From contig JAAGZO010000966.1 of NCBI GenBank assembly GCA_024206195.1, positions 124,001 to 188,000 of the forward strand: a stretch of DNA of 64,000 nt, in the 5' to 3' direction. A program made the translations under genes and the position numbers. The notes below the pieces were generated by a model, which was given only the letters and a program-made list of their open reading frames with translations, was not told the origin of the DNA and did no database searches. Of the stretch, positions 59,091-64,000 are shown one piece after another. The stretch's first letter is position 1, and every line of letters begins with the position of its first letter. The stretch is from a bacterium. GTDB lineage: Archaea > Nanoarchaeota > Nanoarchaeia > Woesearchaeales > UBA10216.

Positions 59091-59164
59091 TCCTCGATAA
59101 CTCAGGTGGTTAGAGTGCGCGGCCGTTAACCGCGATGTCGCTAGTTCGAATCTAGCTCGAGGAG
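59091..59164 (+). tRNA. tRNA-Asn (GTT), C33
   Basis: Acceptor TCCTCGA/TCGAGGA, anticodon stem CGCGG/CCGCG, loop CCGTTAA with C at position 33, T loop TTCGAAT. Confidence 0.9.
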
Positions 59165-59196
59165 CTTTATTGCAAGAATTTGCTTGTTACTTAAAA

Positions 59197-59283
59197 ATGA
59201 AGTATATATTTTTTGTTTGTAGTGTATGTGACGAAGAGGTTAGGGTATTGCATGTCTACATTGCGAGTCTTGTTTTGTATTAA
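59197..59283 (+). CDS. Possible 28-aa peptide
   Basis: MKYIFFVCSVCDEEVRVLHV..., a short frame with a CSVC pair and no clear ribosome binding site. Weak. Confidence 0.25.
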   Translation: MKYIFFVCSVCDEEVRVLHVYIASLVLY

Positions 59284-59325
59284 CTCTCGTATCTACTAAC
59301 ATGACTGTTAAACGGAGGAAAGGAG

Positions 59326-59484
59326 ATGAGTGGGGAACAAACTTTAGTTACAGATTCAGAAGAATTAGAGGAAAGAAGGGAAAAGAAATCTAGTACATTT
59401 GCTTCTAGTCCAGGAAAAGCAGTTTTACGTCGAAGAAAGAAAACTAAGAGAAAGAGTAGAAAGAAGTCTAATGAAAAAGCTTAA
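59326..59484 (+). CDS. Small basic protein, 52 aa
   Basis: ATG after CGGAGGAAAGGAG. Acidic first half (TDSEELEERREKK), then AVLRRRKKTKRKSRKKSNEK, a strongly basic tail. Likely nucleic-acid binding. Overlaps the next gene. Confidence 0.6.
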   Translation: MSGEQTLVTDSEELEERREKKSSTFASSPGKAVLRRRKKTKRKSRKKSNEKA

Positions 59485-59671
59485 AGTAAAACAAGGCTGT
59501 TATGTTAAACATAACAGTGGAGATGAAGTCTTTAAAGTTCTTGAGGTGGGAAGATTTTATGCTGCTCTTTCCGACGCTAATTGGAGATATAGTGGTGTGT
59601 ACTCATTGAACGAGCTTGAACCTGTTAATCTAGATGAAGTAGAGGAGTATAAGGTTTGGAGAAAGAAATAG
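59471..59671 (+). CDS. Unknown protein, 66 aa, 'GDEV' paralogue A
   Basis: ATG 59471 (MKKLKVKQGCYVKHNSGDEV). KVKQGCYVKHNSGDEVFKVL matches RVGDFVRHYSSDEVLKVVG in the next gene, and both end with a K/R-x-W-R. Looks like an SH3/KOW-like small beta barrel; inference only. Confidence 0.65.
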   Translation: MKKLKVKQGCYVKHNSGDEVFKVLEVGRFYAALSDANWRYSGVYSLNELEPVNLDEVEEYKVWRKK

Positions 59672-59937
59672 ATCTGAGTAAGGGTAATAGTAGTAATATC
59701 AGAGTAGGTGACTTTGTAAGACATTATAGTAGTGATGAGGTACTTAAGGTCGTAGGTTTAAAAGATGATCTTGCTTCTATCATTAGTATAGATTTTGATT
59801 TGTATGAAAATGTTTCTGTTAGTGAGCTTTATCGTTTTGCTCCTGAGAGTATTATTACTATAAGGATGTGGAGATCAACAGAAGAGCTAGTGTACGAACG
59901 TGAGGGACTTATATATAAAGCGGTTTCAACGAGTTAA
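59656..59937 (+). CDS. Unknown protein, 93 aa, 'GDEV' paralogue B
   Basis: TTG 59656 start, overlapping its paralogue. Same beta-barrel-like segment followed by an extra 25 residues. Function unknown. Confidence 0.6.
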   Translation: MEKEIDLSKGNSSNIRVGDFVRHYSSDEVLKVVGLKDDLASIISIDFDLYENVSVSELYRFAPESIITIRMWRSTEELVYEREGLIYKAVSTS

Positions 59938-59962
59938 AGAAGGTATTACAATTAACGATCTA

Positions 59963-60157
59963 AGCCTGAGCGGGGAGTAAAATTTGCTGTAAGGATAGAT
60001 GGGAAGGTTGTTCCTTGTAGTAAAGAGAAGGAGTAAATTATTCCCATGGAGGGAATCATAGTAACTATACTTATCTTTTTTCAGATTATAGTAGTCTCGA
60101 AGTAGCTTATAACATGTTAGTCACTAAAGTTGAAAGTTTGATAAAGGAGTTATCATA
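59963..60157 (+). pseudogene. Remnant of a small gene (no start, frameshift)
   Basis: Frame 1 reads RSKPERGVKFAVRIDGKVVP then stops at TAA 60033; the next frame reads EGVNYSHGGNHSNYTYLFSD and continues to TAA 60155. The two appear to be halves of one protein. GGGGAG precedes the first half but no usual start codon follows. Confidence 0.4.
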
Positions 60158-60159
60158 AT

Positions 60160-60429
60160 ATGTGTAAATACGATATTTTATTTGGATCTGAATCTCAAGG
60201 ATTTGTTGGTACAGATGAAGTTAACGAGCTTCGATCAATAATTTCTAAGTTTGTACAATCTATGACTAGTCTAGAAGTTCCAGAGGTTATGGAAATGAGG
60301 GTTTGTAGTTTTACTACAGTAGAACCTCTTAGTGAGGAGGAAATTGCTACTATTAAGTCTGGGATTTTTGACTTTTCTGATGGGAGACGTGATGGGGGAG
60401 ACTTCATTAAAGTTTTAAGAAGACGTTAG
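60160..60429 (+). CDS. Unknown protein, 89 aa
   Basis: ATG after AAAGGAGTTATCATAAT. MCKYDILFGSESQGFVGTDE start, ends with a basic VLRRR. Last gene before a 670-base untranslated region. Confidence 0.65.
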   Translation: MCKYDILFGSESQGFVGTDEVNELRSIISKFVQSMTSLEVPEVMEMRVCSFTTVEPLSEEEIATIKSGIFDFSDGRRDGGDFIKVLRRR

Positions 60430-61097
60430 ATTAGTAAAGCTTACTTAAAGTGAACGCTTGAAAGAGCCGGGACGCTAACTATAGAAAGAGTTAGTTACTA
60501 TGCAAACCTACTGGACTACTTTTCGTACTGACGAGTACTGAAACTTAGGTACTAATAAAGGGATTCGTGGGAAATTAGCCGGGAGAACCGGATGATACCC
60601 TATAGCGTGTAGATCTCTCAGTAGAGAAGGCACTTGTACGACGCAGTATGTAACTCTAAGTATACTTATGAGTGAATTACTTAAGATAGAAGTATAGGGT
60701 TAACTACTATATACTATCCGGGCATGTAATCAGCGCTTTTAGTGCTGAGAAACGAGATCGTACTTTCTGTTGGAGAGTATGAGAAGCTTTAAGCATGAAA
60801 AGAGGCTAGGTAATAGAGAGTAAGCTTTGTTTTTTTATAAACTACTATCACTGTGGCTGCTGCAGGGTCATTAGTGTACTACTTCTTTCTCAAATCGATG
60901 GAGAATTTGAAAGGTCTGTACGGCTGGATAGTAAGTACAATAGTAGAGACACCTCTGAGCAGGAAATACGTAGGAGACTATGAAAATAGCTTGTTGTGTT
61001 GCGTAGCGTGCGGGTTATTTGAGTCATAATTGAGATACTACGCTGAGGTGTCTAAAACTTTTAGAGTGAGATAGAATCGAGGAGGAAGAATTTTAAT
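60430..61097 (+). ncRNA. Long untranslated, probably structured RNA region (about 670 nt)
   Basis: No frame looks coding on either strand. Local pairings are dense: ACTAGGTA-type arms, CAGCGCTTTTAGTGCTG (60732-60748), GCCGGGAGAACCGG near 60577, and TAGTTAC-type repeats. Internal T-runs are few until 60829. The size, position between phage genes and ornate pairing recall large phage ncRNA classes such as GOLLD or ROOL, but no signature motif could be confirmed by eye. Confidence 0.5.
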
Positions 61098-62102
61098 ATG
61101 AGTTTAGTTGATTTGAAAGATAAGCATAGGGAAATACCTACACAACAGAGTTGTGTGGGTAAAGAAATATGGACGCGCTCCGGGATATATAATAGTTTTT
61201 CTAGTTTACCTGTAATTGATTCTGTTCATACTGTAGTAGTATCTTTAATACTTGATCGTATTACTAGTTATAGTGAACAATCTGTACTATCTATTGGTAT
61301 TGGCACAGGAAATATGTATACAGCTCTCAGTTCGGAAATTCAATCTAGTAGTCTTAAGCTTGTCGGTGTCGATCCTTCTGAGGATATGATTGATCGTTGT
61401 ATAGGGAGTTTCCTTGTTACTGTATGTTTAGTTTTTCCTGAGGATTTAGAAGTTCCTTCTGATGCTGAAGTTGTTCTTTGTAATTGGAATATTATGTCTG
61501 GTATCCCTCTTGAAGATAACTCAGTAGACGTTATAGAGGCTTCTTTTGTATTACATCATATCTTTTATAGATATGATTTGATACTTATCTTTAGAGAAAT
61601 ATTTCGTGTACTAAAGGATGACGGTGTTTTTATACTTGGGGATATTGATTTAGATCTCGGGGGTTATATTGAGAGTAAATTAGAGGATTTACTTGAAGTT
61701 TATCCTTCTGTAATGCTTGGGGATGGTATTTTTCTTTGTACGGATATTAATGGGATATGGTGTAACTTTCCTATTTTTGATGATAATTGTGAAGCTGATA
61801 GGAAACAGGTTGAGTATCTTAATGAACAAAGTTTAGACGGTCTGAAGGAAGAGGCTCTTCGTTACGGTGATTCTGAGTTACAAACTTCTATTGAAGAGGA
61901 GATAGAAGGTCACTATCTCGGTAAGGAGTTTAATCGAACTATTACAGAGTGGAAGGAAATTATTTTTACTTCTTTAGGGGATAGACGAGATTTCTTTTCT
62001 ATTAGTGTGATAGATTCTAATTTTATTAGAGCTGAGTTTCCCGATGTATTAGATAACCCATTTGTTTTAGCTGTATCAAATGTGGGGGAGGAGAGGCTGT
62101 GA
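61098..62102 (+). CDS. Class I SAM-dependent methyltransferase
   Basis: A 334-residue protein. Motif I is VLSIGIGTGNMYTAL, motif II VGVDPSEDMI, motif IV/V VIEASFVLHHI, and LKDDGVFILGDID follows. These match the Methyltransf_25/11-type Rossmann fold. The 150-residue C-terminal extension is unusual. The substrate is unknown. ATG after GAGGAGGAAGAATTTTA. Confidence 0.88.
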   Translation: MSLVDLKDKHREIPTQQSCVGKEIWTRSGIYNSFSSLPVIDSVHTVVVSLILDRITSYSEQSVLSIGIGTGNMYTALSSEIQSSSLKLVGVDPSEDMIDRCIGSFLVTVCLVFPEDLEVPSDAEVVLCNWNIMSGIPLEDNSVDVIEASFVLHHIFYRYDLILIFREIFRVLKDDGVFILGDIDLDLGGYIESKLEDLLEVYPSVMLGDGIFLCTDINGIWCNFPIFDDNCEADRKQVEYLNEQSLDGLKEEALRYGDSELQTSIEEEIEGHYLGKEFNRTITEWKEIIFTSLGDRRDFFSISVIDSNFIRAEFPDVLDNPFVLAVSNVGEERL

Positions 62103-62191
62103 TTACAATAAAAAGAGATGGAGTAACAGAAAAGCTATCGAGTAGGTTAGTTATTAAGTTTAATAAAGGAAGGCAAATCAATTATTATTGA
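62099..62191 (+). CDS. Short frame after the methyltransferase (30 aa)
   Basis: GTG overlapping the methyltransferase stop (MITIKRDGVTEKLSSRLVIK). The MTIKRDG start looks like the beginning of a normal small gene, but it ends early, so it may be truncated. Confidence 0.35.
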   Translation: MITIKRDGVTEKLSSRLVIKFNKGRQINYY

Positions 62192-62474
62192 TGATGTAGT
62201 AGTGAATCTGGGTTGTGGATACACTACTGTGTATTATAGGGAATACAGTTAGCATAAAACCATTTATTATGATTAAATGTATTTTCAGGGTATGAAGGGG
62301 TGGAGCAGTGAACACAAACCCGCTTTTAAGTGGAGAAATATTTGTACTTTTTCTCTTTCCTTTGCATTAGTCAGTCATGAGAAAACAGTTTCCTGTGTAC
62401 GCTTGTTACTCAGTTTTTCAATTTAAATACTATAATTTTTTTGTAATAATAGAGAAAATGATAAGGAGGAGTAG
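62192..62474 (+). other. Gap without a credible gene
   Basis: About 280 AT-rich bases with no convincing frame or hairpin; likely decayed sequence plus the promoter region of the next gene. Confidence 0.35.
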
Positions 62475-62621
62475 ATGCTAAAATTGTTAGTTCCCTTAAT
62501 CAGCGTGTTTGTGTTAGGGCTGGGTTTTGTTGCGCTTTCTTCTAGGAATGTTTGTATGAAAGCAGTTGGAGCAAAGTTAATAAGTGGTAGTCTTATAGCC
62601 CTTGCTATCAGTGCAAAATGA
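62475..62621 (+). CDS. Small membrane protein, 48 aa
   Basis: ATG after AAGGAGGAGTAG. Two hydrophobic stretches (MLKLLVPLISVFVLGLGFVA and LISGSLIALAIS) flank RNVCMKAVGAK. Small inner-membrane phage protein by shape. Confidence 0.6.
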   Translation: MLKLLVPLISVFVLGLGFVALSSRNVCMKAVGAKLISGSLIALAISAK

Positions 62622-62714
62622 ACTTGTTTGAATTTGAAGACATTCGCTTTGAGAGCGGATAGCCGAGTATACTAACTAATCAACTAAGTCTAACTTATAA
62701 GGAGAAATAAGTAG

Positions 62715-63110
62715 ATGGATATTAACGAATTGAAAGCGTTAGGACAACGTATTGTAGAAGATGGTGTCGTAGATCCCGCCGAAGTTGAGGAACTGCATGC
62801 TGTGATGGGAGACGGTATTGTCGATCGGGAAGTAGCCGATGTTATTTTCGACATTAACGACGCTGTTACCGGTCACGATAATTGCAGCGAGTGGAAAGAT
62901 TTCGTAGTTGAGGCGATTTCCTCTCACGTGTTGAATGATGAGGATACCCCGGGCGAAGTCGATGCTTCAGAGGAAGAATGGCTGATGAGCCGAATTGAGG
63001 ATGATGGCGAAGTAGATGAAGTCGGGCTTGCTATTCTGCAAAATATTGGGGATAAAGCAGTTAGACTGCCCGCTACGATGATTGAAAAGATCGAAAGTTT
63101 GATCGACTAG
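62715..63110 (+). CDS. TerB-like acidic helical protein, 131 aa
   Basis: MDINELKALGQRIVEDGVVD, then EVEELHAVMGDGIVDREVAD and DASEEEWLMSRIEDDGEVDE give repeated acidic helix-loop units resembling TerB-type (tellurite-resistance) proteins. Codon choice (frequent GAC, GTC, CGG, CCC) and higher G+C differ from every neighbouring gene, so it looks recently acquired. Confidence 0.7.
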   Translation: MDINELKALGQRIVEDGVVDPAEVEELHAVMGDGIVDREVADVIFDINDAVTGHDNCSEWKDFVVEAISSHVLNDEDTPGEVDASEEEWLMSRIEDDGEVDEVGLAILQNIGDKAVRLPATMIEKIESLID

Positions 63111-63130
63111 AATTGTCGGTTAGAAGAAAT

Positions 63131-63233
63131 ACTCAGCTGACACGGGTGAAATCGGTTTGAAAGTGGCTTCGGATATTCGCTTCGGCGTGATTTGTCACTG
63201 TACTGGATCATTCCTGATCGGCTGAGTTTTTTT
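63131..63233 (+). terminator. Terminator-like structure after the TerB-like gene
   Basis: ACTCAGC (63131-63137) pairs with GCTGAGT (63221-63227), followed by six further T and the next ATG. The 80-base interior is G+C-rich and can form inner hairpins (GGCTTCGG...CTTCGGC). It shares the foreign composition of the gene before it. Confidence 0.5.
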
Positions 63234-63605
63234 ATGAGAATAGCTAAAAATAAGGAGTTGTCGACTGTAGGAGCTGCATTTAAAAAAATTGGAGGAGAGT
63301 TAAAATTGAAAGTTGTTGAAGGGCCGATTGATCAGCTTATTTATCGTCATCTTTTAGATGTTAGTAAGATTATCGCTGTTATTTTGCGGGAAAACTTTTA
63401 TATACTACATATAACGGATGATTGCCGTTATATTTTCATTGGATTGAATGGAAGAGGTCGAATTCTTTGTGATGGCTGCTCAGATAGAGATTTTCATGAC
63501 TATTTACGGGGCGTTATTAGAATTCCTGGTGTTGAGATGCACGCTTTTAATTCAAATAGTGAATTTAAGGATTGGCTGTGTAAAGCATTAAAGGAGAAAA
63601 AATGA
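63234..63605 (+). CDS. Expanded-family protein, 123 aa
   Basis: ATG 63234 (MRIAKNKELSTVGAAFKKIG). Strand IIAVILRENFYILHITDDCR, F-IGLNG, helix FHDYLRGVIRIPGVEMHAFN and S-EFKDWLCKAL, the family signature ending. Paralogous to 36418, 36894 and 54974. Confidence 0.7.
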   Translation: MRIAKNKELSTVGAAFKKIGGELKLKVVEGPIDQLIYRHLLDVSKIIAVILRENFYILHITDDCRYIFIGLNGRGRILCDGCSDRDFHDYLRGVIRIPGVEMHAFNSNSEFKDWLCKALKEKK

Positions 63606-63682
63606 GGGTAATATTACCAGAAGATGTTTCTATTGAGCATTTAAAAAAGTGGGAGGGAAACTATGAAAGTTGTAAAGGATAA
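63602..63682 (+). CDS. Possible 26-aa peptide
   Basis: ATGA overlap with the preceding stop; MRVILPEDVSIEHLKKWEGN, with the next gene starting inside it. Short but well placed. Confidence 0.35.
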   Translation: MRVILPEDVSIEHLKKWEGNYESCKG

Positions 63683-64000
63683 AAAAGGACTGGAATTTAC
63701 CGCAAGTGATCCAAATGAGGATGATATAGTCATCGCAGTTTTCAGGGGCTATTTTTACGTGTTGGAGAAGAGATTTGACGGTGCTTGGAGATTTAAGAGC
63801 ATAAAGTTAAAGAGTTTGTTTTCTTTTATGAATTTTGCTGATTCTATAGAGAAAGCTGTTACTACTGCTTGTGTTGATGTTTATTTCCTTACAAGTATTG
63901 GAGAATATTATAATTGGCTCAAGTGCTTTTTGAATAAAGACTCTTTACATAGTTTTCGTAGGATAGTTCATTCAGCAAAAGGTAGTATATCGATTTCAGA
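63663..64000 (+). CDS. Expanded-family protein, runs off the window
   Basis: ATG 63663 after GGGAGGGAAACT. DDIVIAVFRGYFYVLEKRFD, then a helix SIEKAVTTAC, VDVYFLTSIGEYYNWLKCFL, i.e. the family core and W-L ending. The 3' end is beyond base 64000. Confidence 0.65.
   Translation, partial: MKVVKDKKGLEFTASDPNEDDIVIAVFRGYFYVLEKRFDGAWRFKSIKLKSLFSFMNFADSIEKAVTTACVDVYFLTSIGEYYNWLKCFLNKDSLHSFRRIVHSAKGSISIS

Noticed and set aside
60520..60545. A hammerhead ribozyme (CTGACGA...GAAAC near 60529)
   Set aside because: Only five bases lie between the two core motifs, too few for stem II, and no matching stems I and III were found.
1..64000. An altered genetic code (TAG or TGA as sense)
   Set aside because: Well-supported genes end in TAA, TAG and TGA alike; only isolated small genes are interrupted, which fits mutation better.
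1..64000. CRISPR array, rRNA genes, integrase or att sites
   Set aside because: No regularly spaced repeats, no rRNA-like segments and no recombinase gene were found; the 8-bp direct repeat at the foreign block is too short to call an att site.

Overview
This window looks like part of the genome of a very large tailed bacteriophage (a jumbo or 'huge' phage), or a phage-like plasmid. The reasons are: visibly AT-rich sequence, dozens of small tightly packed genes with ATGA-type overlaps on one strand, many lineage-specific paralogues, about fifteen scattered tRNA genes, a tmRNA, three phage-borne aminoacyl-tRNA synthetases (Tyr, Val, Leu), a GatB/YqeY-like protein, GroES, HU, a RuvC-like resolvase, a DEDDh exonuclease, a sigma-region-4 protein, a NADAR protein and an RlaP-like nucleotidyltransferase. 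No capsid, tail, terminase, polymerase or rRNA gene was seen, so the phage assignment is an inference from style. All three stop codons are used normally and no code reassignment is needed.

Layout. 1-9 kb: tyrS, tRNA-His, yqeY, an RlaP-type nucleotidyltransferase, a tRNA-fMet split by a group I intron with a broken homing endonuclease gene, two tandem structured RNAs and tRNA-Arg. 9-18 kb: a relic of an IS200/IS605 right end, NADAR, then an RNA-rich stretch (tRNA-Val, -Pro, -Gly, several unnamed structured segments, tmRNA), a small ATPase and tRNA-Cys. 17.5-23.6 kb: the only native minus-strand genes (RuvC-like, HU, one unknown), each with a recognisable promoter, plus valS and two proteins with an E2-like motif. 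23.7-38 kb: exonuclease, groES, an MBL-fold hydrolase, tRNA-Leu, -Asp, -Lys, -Met, a split tRNA-Leu-like gene, many small unknown proteins and the sigma-region-4 protein. 38.15-45.4 kb: a compositionally foreign 7.24-kb block of bacterial chromosomal genes (M48 protease, HAMP protein, pectate-lyase relic, lipoprotein, tRNA-His, an unknown gene, a HisZ/HisS-like gene, hisG) sitting inside one phage gene. 46-64 kb: leuS, many small genes, tRNA-Gln-like, -Ile and -Asn, a ferredoxin, zinc-ribbon paralogues, an HD hydrolase, a GNAT, a methyltransferase, a TerB-like gene and two long untranslated stretches.

The most informative observations are these. (i) The 7.24-kb block is bounded by an 8-bp direct repeat; removing it restores one uninterrupted phage reading frame, while the bacterial genes at both block ends are cut off. 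(ii) A decayed copy of one gene from that block lies elsewhere in the phage (59.0 kb), differing by transitions only over 83 bases, which suggests the block comes from the phage's real host. (iii) Five phage tRNAs carry C instead of the near-universal U at anticodon-loop position 33, and three tRNA genes are interrupted. With the synthetases, tmRNA, RlaP and NADAR this suggests a phage that rebuilds the translation apparatus and may resist host tRNA- or DNA-modifying defences. That functional link is inference.
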